The notes: a model not told the origin generated them from the letters alone. Counted from the stretch's first letter, positions 25,565 to 39,577 are shown. The stretch: 64,000 nucleotides of DNA from Nissolia schottii (GCA_003254905.1 QANU01073111.1:542097-606096), one strand, 5' to 3'. A program made the numbers and translations.

Positions 25565-27050
25565 GCGCTGTTACTCAGAAATAGTTCTCTTTCATATCGA
25601 ACTTTGATGAGTTTATTTTTGTTTGGTCTGAATTTAAGTTTCCTGTTTGTTCTTCCCTTAGTATCAAACTATGATGAGTTTATTTCTGTGTTTGCTTAAA
25701 CAACTCGAGTCTAATGAATGTCATATTTTGTTTGGATCCATAGATGGTTCTAAAAGTGCTTGATAATCACTTTTTGCTGATTTTTGTTGCGCAATTTTAG
25801 GTCATCAGACGAATTAAATTGCTTTTTAATTGTCGTTCTAGTTCATTTTTGGCTTAGAATGTTGAAAAGCACACTCGTTTTGTTGGATAATGGTTGTTAC
25901 TGCTTGATGGGTAGAAATGTTTGGAAGAGTAGCAAGTGTCCGCTGTCTGCAGTTTATGGCATCTTATTTTGATCACGTATTCCTTTTCTTGCCCTTATGA
26001 TTGCCCGGTAGCTGCCATCTTTTTCTAGAATCACAGTTTGGTCGGTTTTGACAGTGATTGTAAGTAATGCAACAAGAAGCAAGCATGCAATGGCTGAAGG
26101 GGCTGGCTTGGTTAAGATAAAATAGAAAACCATGATGAGCCAAACTTAAACTAGATATTTTGTATTGATTTCCAAGCTGAGTTAAACCGGAAATTACGTG
26201 CACGGTGCACCCATGCGTAAAACACCGCCACTGCAATATCATTGTTGTGGGTAGCCTCCCTTTCAAGTCGGCTCACGACCACGTTATGATAGCTGCTGCA
26301 CTGGTTGTTGGAAGCCATGCGCCCGTCACCCCCATTGCTGACCAAGGCGGTCCCTTGCTCCTTTGTCCTGGGCTGTGCCACTTGTTTGATTTGAGTTGTG
26401 CTGTGTGTTCTCCTCGCTGCTAAAGAAGACAATTTTGGGCTGCACCACCGGTTCTCCTCTATTCTTGTTGAGATGTTAGATCGTGTCGCACAAGGAGAAG
26501 AGTTGAACGCAAAAGAGGTGAATGCGTCCCGACGAGTACAATTGATGGCTCAATGTTCTAAAGAGGAGCAGGTTCAGACAGTTGTAGTGTTTGGTTGGCT
26601 AAAACTTCTTGATCAGAGAATCAAACGGTTCACAATTGTTACAACAGGATTTATTGGGTTGGTTAACTGAATAATGAAACTGGTTCAATTTAAAATTTAT
26701 TTAAAACAGGTTTTAATGGTTTAGTTTGACTAGTTTAAGGTTTGAGTTATTTAAACCGGTTTTTCTTATGTTTTACTTTTACATGACACAATTATATCTA
26801 GATACATTGATAAATAAAATGAATCAGAAACATTAAAACTTATACTTAAAAATGTACTACTACTAGCTAATCCATCCATGAAAATATGTTTTATTTTCAT
26901 TCTAAAGGTGCTGGGTTATAATAAACCGGGTCTGGGCTAGCCCGTGTAATAGATGTCCTTTGTATCCACACACACGCACCCGTTAGTTCAGTAACGTAAC
27001 TTTGGTCTTTTGCTTCTTTGTGTGCTTGGGTAAAAAAGCCGAAAGCGCAA
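25565..27050. other. Intergenic DNA with an unrecognised GC-rich block
   Basis: 25565-25980 is the RPL10 3' flank. 26190-26660 is GC-rich with overlapping open frames on both strands (plus 26398-26670, 90 residues; minus 26432-26151), none matching a family I recognise; it could be a gene or transposon fragment. 26690-26890 is AT-rich with AAACCGGTTT-like words. The promoter of the next gene is presumably within 26900-27050. Confidence 0.5.
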
Positions 27051-30000
27051 ATGTCTAAGCAATGTTCCCAAAGAATTTTGAAAGGTCTGCTCCTCCGCCC
27101 AAATCTTGGGCTCAACCACAACCACCGCTTCGCCACCACCACCTCCCCCTCTCCAACTTCATTTGCTGCTGCAAATGGAGCATTCTCCCCTTCAGCTGAC
27201 AACGCTCCTCTCCTTTCCATGCTTCGCTCTTCCGCTAAACTCTACTCATCCTCTGCTGCCTCGCGCGTGCCCCACACGATCCCTAAACGCGTGGGCGGCA
27301 ATCACGGTCTCGGCGGCTTCAGATTGTTGTCGCTGAAGTCGCCGAATCGCGGTGGAAACGGCAGCGGAGGCTTCGCCAAGAAGGTCCTCGAGAAGCCCGC
27401 GGCTGCCGTCCGCTCGACTCTTACCCGGTACAGCGAGGCTGTTGGGCTTCAGTTTGAGGCCTTCTTCAAAAGAAATCACCTCTTTCTGTACGGTGCTTTA
27501 GGCGTTGTGGTTTGTGGCATGCTCTGGAAGGTGATGTTCGGGATAGCCAGCGCCTTCATTGGGTTTTCGGAAGGCATGGCTAAGTACGGGTTCCTTGCCC
27601 TCTCATCTGCTATCGTTTGCTTTGCTGTAAGTTCTTTCTATTTTCTCTTCTCCTCTCAAGCCTACCCTACGAGCTTTTGCTGATTATATTGCGATTAAAT
27701 TTTGCTTTACTAGGAATGCTGTTTTCCTTTTGCCACTTGCTTTGGATCGCAAATTGTTGCTCTGTTTCCTGCATATCCCTGATTGAATTGTTGCTACTTG
27801 CTAGTGTTTGTTTTATATCCCTGCTGCTTAGGTCAATTGAATGTTTAGGATTCATAGTTCTGTGACTTATTCTTAGCTCATGATCTGCAGTCAAATTGCT
27901 TCATTCTCTCCTGGTTTTTCTTGTCTTGAGTTATTGAATAGGAACATCTTCTGTTGACCTTATCGATCGCCATTGTGTATTAGGTTATCACTTGTGCTGA
28001 TTATAAGTAACATACTTTTGTGATAATAGTATTTCTCGTTAGAGTATTTCGTAGTTCTGGGTCAGAAATTTGCATTTTCCTTTCTCATTATATGTGGACT
28101 CTGCTGATGAAACCTTTCTATCTCATTATTGATCATGCACTGACATTATCTAATTATTTTGTGCTTGTTGCATCTTTAAGGGGTTGTATATACGCGCAAG
28201 ATATACTATCAACCCCGATAAGGTTTATAGAATAGCTATGAGAAGACTTAACACATCTGCTGCGATTCTTGAAGTTATGGGTGCCCCACTTGCAGGATCT
28301 GATATAAGAGCCTATGTGATGTCAGGGGGTGGGCTTACATTGAAGAAGTTCAAGCCAAGCATTAGGAGCCGCCGTTGTTTTCTCTTTTTCCCCATAAGAG
28401 GTGCTGAGAGAAAGGGTCTAGTCAGTGTTGAGGTCAAGAAAAAGAAGGGCCAGGTAAATCAGACCTCCTCTATTTATGTCATTAAATCACTTTACATAAT
28501 TTATCAGTCTTACATTAACATGTATTGTATCTCTTAGTCAGTCTCAACTCTCAACATCATACTTCAGCATCAAATGCTACTGGTAGTCTAATGCTATTAA
28601 GTACATTTTATTGTTTTGTGTCTGAGATTTGTTAGGCCCATGATAGATTGTTTTCTTGGCAAAATTCTTATCTGGTGATTGGTAGTTCTACCTTAACCGG
28701 TGTGGATATATCAATTCAAAATTTTGTTCTCTTAAGACAACTACTTCAATTGTGTTCAGTTTACGAATGACGGTGATTAACTTCCCGCGATTCTGTAATC
28801 AAATGTAAACTTACCAACTAGCTTGCTTTGAGCTCAAACGCATGTGTGAACATTTTTAGGCAGAGCAGTCTTTTCCCCGTAACTCTGCAGATTAATATGG
28901 TTGCGTGATACCTGTAAATGGTGGGTTCTTTAACATGCATGCTTGCCTCACAGGGCAAGTAGTTGTAAATTATATGTTTTAGTGAAATAGCAGTCAGCTA
29001 AATTTTTAAGGCTATGAGGATGGCTGGCAACTCGCACTACATATTGTGTGGTCACTGGTCAGGACAAGAGTCTGTCTGTGCCAAGAAGCTATGGGTACTG
29101 ACTCTAACATTTTAATTAGGATGAAGTCATGAACTAAGGAATGGATTTCTGAAGTTGTCACTGACGAGAAAAGAATGTATGCTTTGTGCCTGAATCTTGC
29201 ATTACTTGCAGAAACATTGAGAGGGAGAAGGATCTGGAGCTCATCAACTCACCAAGAGAGATGAGAAGTGATTTACTGGCATGAGCTAGATATTGCTATA
29301 AGTATCACAAAGTAATTATATACTGGAATGAGTTAGATATCACTATAAACGTCATGATTAGACCATTATAGGTGGCATCCGACAACCCCACCCTCCTTCT
29401 CTTCTCTTACCCAGTTTCCCTACAGGGAAATTAAACCACATCCACCATGGCATGTGTTTTGTGCTCGATTTTCCTTTCCCTTTTTTGCACCCTGCTAATT
29501 TGCTGTGTATCTAACCACGGGCAGTGCATTAGGGCCACTGAGGGGAAGGATGAACTAACCAGTTTTGTCTTCAAAATGTTATTAGCTTGTTGATTATTGT
29601 AGCAGTGTCTTTGAAGTGATGCTAGTGGTTATTAAAAACAGAAAATATCTATCTACTAATGTTAAACTAATTATGCCAAAATAAACCTCGTAAGGCTATA
29701 TGCCATTTTATAATGTTCCCAACATGGTTCTCTCTAACATTTGTTTCTGTCAACATCTCCATATAAAACTGCTTATGTATGTTCCCTAACCCCATTCTAG
29801 ATACTAGCAACTATCAGCAGATTGATATTTTGTTTGTTTTCTGTTTAACAAAACTATCCCCTTGTTTTCCCCCTTAAAAAACCATGTAAAATGCAGAGGG
29901 ATTATTGATGCTTCAGGATATACTTTACTTAGCCTTTGCTTTTATATTCATATCCAGTATGATATGAAGCTGTTGGCCGTTGATGTTCCGATGGCTTCTG

Positions 30001-30227
30001 GCCCAGACCAGCGATTGTATCTGATTGGCGATGAAGAAGAATACAGGGTTGGTGGGGGGCTGATAGGTGAGCTAAGAGACCCTGTAGTGACAGCAATGGC
30101 AGCAACGAAGGAATTTGATGACCTTGATGAGATTGAGGAACAGGAGGATGCTGAAAGAGAAAGACAGGAGGCTGAAAGAAAGCACCGTGAAGAAATTGAG
30201 AAGATCGAAAACCGTGGCACTCAGTAA
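27051..30227 (+). CDS. Mitochondrial membrane protein, COA1/TIM21-like pattern
   Basis: Three exons, 27051-27626, 28181-28453 and 29958-30227 (TAA), all phase 0, give 372 residues. The ATG at 27051 (MSKQCSQRILKGLLLRPN) is preferred because it opens an Arg-rich, acid-free presequence. Residues about 145-195 are hydrophobic (FLYGALGVVVCGMLWKVM, YGFLALSSAIVCFAGLYI), suggesting two inner-membrane spans. The following domain has a repeated-helix start (RIAMRRLNTSAAILEVMGAPL) then strand-like blocks with FFPIRGAERKGLVSVEVKKKKGQYDMKLLAVDV, a layout seen in COA1 and TIM21 proteins. The tail is a charged Glu/Arg helix (EIEEQEDAERERQEAERKH). Function is inferred: import or respiratory-complex assembly. 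I did not recognise a named orthologue. Confidence 0.8.
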
Positions 30228-32030
30228 TAGTCATTTATGATTTCTCTTCTAGTTTCTCCTCTTGTTGATTAATTGGACTTGCTTTGTGATTTAGAACTTA
30301 TTTATTTTGTATCATTTTCAGTTTTTCCAAAGGTTTAGAGCACCTTGTGCTATAAATGGCCAATATCTTATCCTAATTCCAAAGTTGAGATAATAAAGCT
30401 GACAGATCCAAATCTACTTAGTGTATGTTATGTTTCAATATTGCCTTGTCCTAAGTGTATTATCTTGTCTACAATATGGATACTATCTGCCATCGTTGGA
30501 TGTCATTTCAGGCACCTAAATTTTGACCTCCTGCCCCCTTCCCATGGAAATTAAGTTGAAACTAGCTTTGTTTTCTTTCAATTCGAAAGTATTCTCAGTG
30601 TTTCTGGTTGTTGAATACCTTTGGTGCTTTTTTCTAGTTTCGAACTAAGGAGATAAGGTTTAAAACTTTAAACCATCACGTCACTCAGGAAATTTAGTGT
30701 TTCTGGTTGGAACCTTGTATAGTAAAAAAGAAGAGTTACCGTTTTGCTGGCAACTGGCACGCCAAACACCAGGTACTTCTAAGTCTAGCGAGGAGGGTGA
30801 AGGTTCTTTTTCCCATTTTGTGTAGCGTTTTTCATGTTATATTTTGGGACAGGGCGTAATAAGCAGATGAAAGTGTTGTTAGCACATGGAGTGGCACACA
30901 GACATTAAATGCCACATTTGTTAGGAACAGAAGAATTTAAGGGAACCATGCCTGCCGCTGTCACTCTCTGACTGCGTACATGTGCACCGTTTCTGCAACT
31001 GAAGTGTGAGACTAAAAAAAAGGAATTGCAGAACTCAAGTTGGCTTAGGGTATTAATGAGGCACATTTTTTCATAGCAAATAGTTGAAAGTGACCTAAAA
31101 GTTCATGCTCTATACCAGCCCCTTAAAATTGAACTTTCTCTTGAGTGATACATCCCTTCTTCAACTTTGTTTGAAATTATTGTTGATGTACATATAATAT
31201 TGCGTCCCAAATGGACATCTTATCAGGGTTTAGTAGTAAGCAATGGAAATGTTTAGTTTTGATTATTTTGTGAAAAATAACCTTTTTTTTTCTTTTGCAA
31301 AGCTGTGAAACTTTTGATTGAAATTTAGTTAAATACAAATCAAGTAAATCCAAAACAGATGCATGGGAGTGTCCAATAGGGTTTGAATGCCCAATCAGTT
31401 AATTTTCTCTCTTGTTCAAAACTTAAACTGTATCTCATTATGAGAAACTTTTTCAGAGATCTACTTTTCTTTTCTATAGAGTAAGCTACTGGTAGAAATC
31501 TAATTCCACAAAGCACATGGTTAATATTTCACACATACTATGCAAACAACTGCTCTACTTCCAAAATTTCCACTGTCATATGCATTCATCCAAATCCCTA
31601 ACAGAGAAAAATGTTCAGTGATGTTTTAATGTTGACATGATGAGTTAGTAGTGACAGCCCACCTATCTAATAGCTTTCACATTAGTGAGGAAAAGGGTGA
31701 AAGGATTTTCGAATGGTTCAGTAATAGTAATAGCCAACTACCTTCTTCGTGTTTTAATGAATAACTCATTACACGGGTGGACCCATCCTATATAGTCTAG
31801 TCCTCTCAAAAACGTAGATAATTTTTTAATATTTAAATATGTTCATCACCCTTATCTTACTTGTAATTCATGTCTGGTCGTCTTCTTATTATTCCATAAT
31901 AGTCAAACCACAATAGCAAACAGTTTGAAAGATGACAACTAAGTAGGCATTAAAGCATTTAACTAATTGCCTGAAATAAATTTTGATAACTGATTAACGA
32001 GAGAAATGTTGTTTGTAATTATTAATTATG
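30228..32030. other. Intergenic DNA, nothing recognised
   Basis: No supported gene. Short frames lack domain signals. Confidence 0.5.
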
Positions 32031-32144
32031 AGACCTTATGCCGATTCATTGACCATTTATCATTGGATGAGATTTTAATAAGGTGTGACTCTTATTAAAA
32101 TTTCATCTAATGATAGATGACTATTGAGTCAATTGGGTGTCCCA
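32031..32144. mobile_element. Small foldback MITE
   Basis: A near-perfect hairpin: ATCATTGGATGAGATTTTAA in the left arm pairs with its mirror in TTAAAATTTCATCTAATGAT in the right arm, around a GGTGTGAC loop. The outer parts (GAGACCTTATGCCGATTCAT) resemble the right arm of the foldback element at 47930-48605, so both may belong to one family. Confidence 0.65.
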
Positions 32145-34711
32145 TGTTCCATGATCAATGAGTCTAAATAACATAACTCAGTTATCATATACCGGTTGCT
32201 AACTAAGATCAACCCTTCATTAATGCCAAGATCATGGTCAATTAACATTATGCGAACCAGTTAGTGCAATGCCAAATTGCCCACCATGGGGACCATTATG
32301 ATGGATTTTCATATTTTTGTTGAATATGAATTCAGAACATGTAATTATGTCAATCATTTTGCTCTCTTGAACCTGTAATACTCGCTTACAAAAGGCTTAC
32401 AAGTGCTTCATAACCAATGGGGCCATTGTGGCAGTCATTCATACAAGTTTTTGACAGGGAGTTAAAAATCTATGTCTTATTGAATGTAATTATCATGGGG
32501 TAGATGGTTAGCTTGCACTTTACTTTGTGGGTTCTCAATAGAAAATATGCTCTGATCACTTTTAGAATGATATTTCAAAGTTAGTGGTAGATTGACCCGA
32601 ACATTTAAAACTGAAATGTTATTTCGTAAGTGGTCAACATTGAAGAGTATATCTAACTTGATACGACATAATTATGAGATAATTTTTCTGCCCAGTTGTC
32701 ATCTCAAAGATATGTCAGCAAAATCCTCATTTATGCTCATGTACTCTCTGGTACTTCTTTACATACAGTGAGACCTACTCAACCCATGCATTGCTCCTTT
32801 GTTGATTGGTTATTTTCACCGGCAACAGGTGTTCATTAATGCACTGGTGGCACTGGTTAGATAAAAGGCTTTTTTTGCTGGTTAACTCCTCATTATTGCT
32901 GCCATTTTAGCTTAGTATGAAAGTGGTTCTTGGTTTTTATTCAATGACCCTATCTCTTGACAAGAGAAGAAATCAGATTCTTATCACACTGTAATGCTAC
33001 TAAGTCTTGATGCCACCTACTCCAACGGTGTTGAGTAGCAACAAGTAAATTTTACAAGAAAAAAAATCTAACCTCCTCCTTAATTACAAAAGTTTCATGT
33101 CATACAAGTGTTAAATGCACAATAAGTTAAGTCTTGTTGCGCTCCACTTCATGGAAAATGGAAGATATTATTATGCTGCTTTATAAAACTCACTTCATAT
33201 CACCTACACAGTTTTGTGCTGTGATGCTTCACTATATGATGTCTTCTTGGTGTGCCGACACTGAATTTCATTCCAAGGTAATATCTCTTACTCTTTAGAT
33301 TCCAATTTGAATATTTGCAGTTCCTAAAAACATTTAATATGACATTGTCCATGATTGAAGGTTGGTGAATAAGGCATTTCTTATGATGCTTGTCCATTTC
33401 TGGTTACCTCAGCTGTCAATAATTTTGAGTCAACATATTTTGTTCTTGGACCCTGGTTCTTATAGAAGTTTTTATTCCTTTTCTTCTTCATAGATCCCCA
33501 TAAACATTTGGCTTGCAATTGGAGAATTATTTTAGTATGATATGTTCTGTCTTCAACACCTTCTGTCATGACTTTGTGTGTTATTTTTAATGTTTTCCTT
33601 TTTGTTTTGCTTACCTTCAATGGAGGAATCAGCATGTTGTTTTTATTGAAATGCTTGATGGTATTGCTTGCTTTGTGTTACTTAGTGCAATACTTGACCC
33701 ATCTATGACCCTTTAATTATGCTTTTGTTCCTTTACGTGTCCAAATCTGGTTCCTCAAGTATATTTCAGTTCTTAATAAACATTGATCTTTCTTTCAGCA
33801 GTGTTCACTGACCAGATAAGGTGGCAAAAGAATGAGAAATCAACACCAATGATTTATGTTTGATCTTTTATGAATTAGGCGAGTGCAGGGTGCTTTTGGC
33901 AAAGAATTCTTTTTCTTTATAGAGTACAAGGGAGAATCAAACTTTAGCTTTTTCTTTTTTAGTTCTTTTTTTTTCTTGGATTCCTCATTATCACAGTGCT
34001 TTTCTTTTCCCACTTCTCACTTCTTTTTTGTTTCTGAAACATTTATAAGCGCCGATTTATAAGATGATTTCTTTATTCTCAGTGAAAAAAGTGCACTTTA
34101 GTCCTGCATTATTTAAAGTTCAAAGGCAAGGCTTTGGCTTTTTTACTTTTTCTTTTTAAAATGTGAGAGTCAGTGAAAGGGTGCAACACCTCAAGTATTT
34201 GAAAGAATGAACATTACTTAATTGATACATCTGAAAGAAGCAAGTCCCTTTCCCTACTTCAAAACCTGTTTAATGGTAAGCATGAGTAAGACTGCTTGAA
34301 TGTTCTTTTGTTCTTTCTATGCAAAGCTGCAATAAGTGATGTATTTTGCATCAGCAAAAACATTTTTGTACTGAAATCAAATTTTCTTGGTAAGAAGTTG
34401 GTCAAAATTATTTGAATTCATTTGCTTACAATTTCTAAATTCGTTGTCTGTTCTTTATTTTTCACTTTTTGTTTGAACTCTGTTTAAGAATTGAAAATAC
34501 CACTGATTCTAGACTAGATTCATGCTTACACTAGATGATTCTTCAGCATGAAAAAAATATAGTTAATCTTAACCTTTAACATGTTCTACTTTCCTAGCTA
34601 TGTGATCAACTAACAATTTGCTGCAACTTCCAAATCCAAACCAGGAAAGGATGAAGAACAGTTAAGGCCAGAAATTGGAACTACCACTTGCCTCATACAA
34701 AACAAGCACAA
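32145..34711. other. Intergenic DNA, nothing recognised
   Basis: No protein-coding gene found. The final part is the 5' flank of the LRR pseudokinase gene. Noncoding transcription cannot be judged from sequence. Confidence 0.5.
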
Positions 34712-37700
34712 ATGAAGTTGCAGTTCTCTATATTTTTCCTAAGCTCCATACTTTCTCTCTTTGGCTTCATTGTAGCTGACTTGCACTCTGACAGACAAGC
34801 TCTACTAGATTTTGCTTCAATTGTCCCACACGCTCCAAGGCTCAACTGGAATGATTCTACTTCAATTTGCACCTCATGGATTGGTGTCACTTGCAACTCG
34901 AATCGAACTCGTGTCACCGGCATCCATCTTCCGGGAATTGGACTAACAGGATCCATTCCAGAGAACACCTTAGGTAAACTAGATGCTCTTAGGGTCCTGA
35001 GCCTTCATTCCAATGGCCTTAGAGGGAACCTTCCAGCTAACATCCTCTCCATTCCTTCACTCCAATTTGCACTCCTGCACCACAATAACTTCTCAGGCCC
35101 TATTCCTTCCTCTGTCTCCCCTAAACTCATTGCACTGGATTTTTCCTTTAACTCCTTCACCGGAACCATACCGCCTGCAATTCAGAATCTGAGGCGGCTC
35201 ACGTGGTTGTACCTCCAAAACAACTCCATATCAGGAGCTATCCCTGACTTCAACCTTCCAAGGCTCAAACATTTGAACCTGAGCTACAACAAGTTGAATG
35301 GCACAATTCCAAATTCCATTAAAACATTCCCTACTAGTTCTTTTGTTGGGAATTCTCTCTTATGTGGGCCGCCTCTTGGTCGTTGCTCATTGATCTCCCC
35401 TTCTCCATCTCCTTCCCCTGAGTACGAGCCATCCTCTCCAGCAGCCACACAAAACCAAAAGGCGTCTAACCACAAGAAAACTTTTGGCATTGCTACTATA
35501 CTTGCTCTAGTCATTGGAGGCATTGCATTCCTCTCTCTATTAGTTCTGGTGTTCTTTGTGTGCTGTTTGAAGAAGAAAAACAGCAAAAGCAATGGCATAC
35601 TTAAAGGGAAGGCAGCCTCTTGCGCCGGAAAGACTGAGGTTTCGAAAAGCTTTGGGAGTGGGGTGCAGGCTGCTGAGAAGAACAAGTTGTTCTTTTTTGA
35701 AGGTTGCTCCTTTAGCTTTGACCTTGAGGACTTATTGAAGGCCTCGGCCGAAGTTCTTGGGAAAGGGAGCTATGGAACAGCGTACAAGGCAGTTTTGGAG
35801 GAGGGAATGACGGTGGTGGTTAAGAGGCTGAAGGAAGTGGTGGTTGGGAAGAAGGAGTTTGAGCAGCAGATGGAGGTTGTGGGGAGAATTGGAAGCCACC
35901 CCAACATCATGCCCCTTAGAGCTTATTACTATTCCAAAGATGAGAAGCTTCTGGTATACAACTACATGCCAGGGGGAAGCTTGTTTTACTTGTTGCATGG
36001 TAAGTTTGTCTAAGTTTACATGACTTTGTTGCCTTGGCAAATTTGTGCTCATTGCTCACCTTTGTTCAGTAGCATGTTCTATGTTTTCTTTATGATCCTG
36101 TGATTGTTAAGTAAACTGTGATAAATCAACTTAACTCAGGAACAATCATCAAATTCATATAGGAAAATTGGAACTCATGATGAAAGTATAATCAAATTCC
36201 CTGTAATGTTGGTCCTTGTACCTTTCTAGGATTTAGTCCTATAATTGCTATTTTTCAGAGTATGCTCCCTATTTTTAAAAAAGGATAGGCCCTTATAGTT
36301 GAATTTAATTTGGTTCTGGTCCCTCAAAGACTAAATATTGTGTTATTTGTACAAACAAAACGGTGTAGTAGAAACCTCCCACAACACATTATGGGACCCG
36401 TGATATGTTGTTAGAGGAGTGACAATATGTCCGCACTTTTTTGTATGTACAAGAACCATTTTTCAAAGAGTAACTACACTTGAGGCAGCACCATTAGAGT
36501 ATTGCTCCATACTTTTTTTTAGTCTAGAGATTAATAAAATGATTTTAACCTATCTAATAAGTCATAGGTGACTTCTGCCAGTAAGCAGATAGAACATTTT
36601 CATGATCAAGCTTTTTGAAAGACGTTTAATTGCTTGTGGGACACGCTATCACATCACATCTATCTATTCACCAATTCTATATGTCTTTGGCTTATTCTTC
36701 TATCCCAAAACAACAATAGGAAACAGAGGTGCAACAAGAACTCCATTAGACTGGGACTCCAGAGTGAAGATCTCACTTGGAGCTGCCAAGGGAATTGCAT
36801 TCATCCACTCTGAAGGGGGTCCAAAGTTCACACATGGCAACATCAAGTCCACCAATGTCCTCATAACCCAAGAACTCGACGCCTGCGTCTCTGATGTAGC
36901 ACTGCCTCCTCTGATGAACTCCCCTGCGACCATGTCCAGAGCCAACGGCTACCGTGCACCGGAAGTCACCGACGCCAAGAAAATCACGCAGAAATCCGAT
37001 GTCTACAGCTTCGGCGTCCTGCTCCTCGAGCTGCTGACAGGCAAGACACCAATGAGGTATTGTTAGGGGAATTAAGCCCAAAATTACTATACTACTTGTG
37101 AAAGACTAAAACTACGACTGACCTTTTTCTTTTCTGTTTCATTCATTCACAATCGTTATATTATAGGGATGCAAGGTATTCTTGAACCACTTTCACATTT
37201 AACCAACGTGAGTTAGTTCAAGTGGTTCAACACTTGTTTCCATTAAATAAAGTCTCTGTTTGTCTTGTGAATGAGGAAACACTAGCGCTAAGAGAACTTT
37301 ATCCTCATAATGGGCCAACCTGGCTCGAGCCAAACTCAGTGGAGTTTAGTAGGCTTCAGATACGGGTGATTTTGATCAAAATGTCACTTTCACATTTACT
37401 CTCTGAAATGTTCTTCTAAGTATTCATTCTTATCGTGAGATGTCACCCTGACATAATACTCTAGAATATTCCTAATATTCCTTCCTAACAGGTATCCAGG
37501 GTACGAGGAACCTGTCGATCTTCCGAGATGGGTGAAGTCTGTTGTCAGGGAGGAATGGACAGCAGAAGTATTCGACGAGGAGCTCCTAAAAGGCCGGTAT
37601 GTGGAGGAGGAGATGGTGCAGATGCTTCAGATTGCACTGGCGTGTGTTGCCATGGCGCCAGATACAAGGCCTAAGATGGATCAAGCTGTTAGGATGATAG

Positions 37701-37777
37701 AAGAGATTAAGCACCCTGAGTTGAAGAACCGGCCATCTTCTGAGTCTGAGTCTAATGTGCAAACGCCAACACCATAA
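34712..37777 (+). CDS. LRR receptor-like pseudokinase (LRR III type)
   Basis: Exons 34712-35999, 36720-37056 and 37492-37777 (TAA) give 636 residues. Start [12 protein letters not shown]. Order: signal peptide (about 1-25), LRR N-cap ([20 protein letters not shown], with C-x-SWIGVTC), about five leucine-rich repeats ([16 protein letters not shown] to [16 protein letters not shown]), Ser/Pro-rich juxtamembrane, one membrane span at about 258-286 ([20 protein letters not shown]) and a kinase domain from about 340 ([20 protein letters not shown]). The invariant Lys is kept (VVVKRLK) but the catalytic loop reads HGNIKSTN for HRDxxxxN, and DFG reads DVA (CVSDVALPP). It therefore probably signals without phosphotransfer, like the Arabidopsis At5g58300/At3g08680 group. 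The C-terminus is [10 protein letters not shown] and a Ser-rich tail. Intron 1 carries a repeat-like stretch with TTGGTCCTTGTACC wording. Confidence 0.95.
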
Positions 37778-39577
37778 AACTGTTTTTGATGACAATTGCA
37801 ATTGAGAGGTTGTTCGAAACAGAAAGGCTGTGTGATTTCCTGATATTTGTGTTTGTATCCTCAAGTAATAAGTTTTTTTTCCCCTCATTGTAAAGTACTA
37901 ATGTTTTTGTTCATGTTGGCCATGAAAATTTTTCATGTTTTATTACCTTTTGCGAACTTCTAGCTAATTGTTGTTCAGTCAATGGAAAATAATTCAAGTT
38001 TCATTGTGCAGACCAGAGAACCCTGTTAACCAACATTTTCTTTTATCTTTACTTATTTCTTAATCACATAATCATGTTACTCAATCAAATTTTTTATTTT
38101 TTATTTTAAATTTAGCTTACTGTAACAAGTACATTTACATAGAAGCTTCGGTCTCAAAAGAGCAATGTTACTTGTCAGGGACAAAATAGAAAAAGAAAAA
38201 ATGTTAAGTATCATTCATAAAAGTAGATTAATTTATAAGTTGATAAATTAAGTCTTCTTGATATTTCTCGCCTTGAAATATAAGTGGATGTTAACATTCT
38301 TGTGAATTTTGATACACTAATTGAATATCATAGTATGAAGAGTTACCAGACATTCATAATTTTATTAATCTATCTATTAGCTTATTAAAAATGCAAGTTA
38401 CTAAATTAGGGAATGAAAGTATGAAAATGATAAATAGGAAAACTGAATTATGAAATAAGCTTTGCCTTTTTGCCATTGAGTCACCATTCTCATGAAATAA
38501 GAGGGCCATTACGTGCTTATTCATCTATATCCCCATTTCTCTTGTTCTTTTGCAATGCTTATGCTTCTCAACAAATTCTTGGTTTATAGTTCAAATCTAA
38601 GCTGAGAATTATAGTATTTCAAATCAACAAGAAGAAATTTTGGATGCAAGGTGCGGCCCTAACTATCCACATGATCGAATTCAAAGGTAAAACCTTCTTA
38701 CAATTTTTTCCCTAGGGATTAAATTGATCATTTAATAACGTGACAAATTTCATATTGGGTTGCAAAGTCCTTATCTTTTAAGGTGTTTGGTAATAATAAT
38801 CACACTGGAGACAACACATTAATCTCATTTGCTAACAAACGGCATCATCCAAATGCCTGAGAAAAAGGGGAAAAAAGGGATTTTGATGAACAACTTCAAC
38901 ATGGGTATATATATGCCACTCCATACCATGCAAACTTCATTTGATCATATTTTGCATTTTAGGCATCACAATATCTTATATCATGAAAAGAGGTCCCAAT
39001 TTTTCAGGTACCACTGACATTGAAACATAAGTTTGCATGCAGAGAAACTGAAAGCTCAGAAAACTTTCTTACCTAAGTGGTTTTATTTCTATTTTTTCCT
39101 TTCCTTTTTGTTTGGCCTGTTGATGAGCAAGTTCTAGACTTTACAAGGATTGATTGCCATAATATATGGCAGTTGCTTTCTCTTCAAATGGTGCTGGCAA
39201 AACAGAATCAAGTTCAAAAGAGTGATCATGGCAGAAAGCCAGAAAGGAAATTCCTTGGCTGTACCTAACATTCACGTTAGTTTTTAATCCTTAGGAGGCA
39301 TTTGGTATGCTGATACCAATTATCTCATATTTATGTTTGATATAGGATATAGGATATTTGGCAGTTCAGTATTTCCACATTCTTGGGCATCATTTGTGTA
39401 TTTTGAACGATTTTTATTCCCATGTTGTCTTTTTTAAATTCAATACCACACCATGCTAAAAAACTGCAGTAATCTGAGCATACATTTAAAGTAGGTTATT
39501 TTCATGAGTCTGATAGAGCCACTTGACAGGTGTTGTCTAAGGGCCCTTGTGTAAGTTTATGACTAAGGTCACCTTCA
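37778..39577. other. Intergenic DNA, nothing recognised
   Basis: 3' flank of the pseudokinase gene followed by AT-rich DNA and the 5' flank of the thioredoxin-like gene. No additional gene is supported. Confidence 0.5.

Noticed and set aside
34688-34711. Upstream extension of the LRR pseudokinase (PHTKQAQ)
   Set aside because: It would begin at TTG, and the ATG at 34712 starts a normal signal peptide.
35284-35685. Minus-strand open frame of 133 residues within the LRR pseudokinase
   Set aside because: Shadow of the coding exon on plus; no domain.
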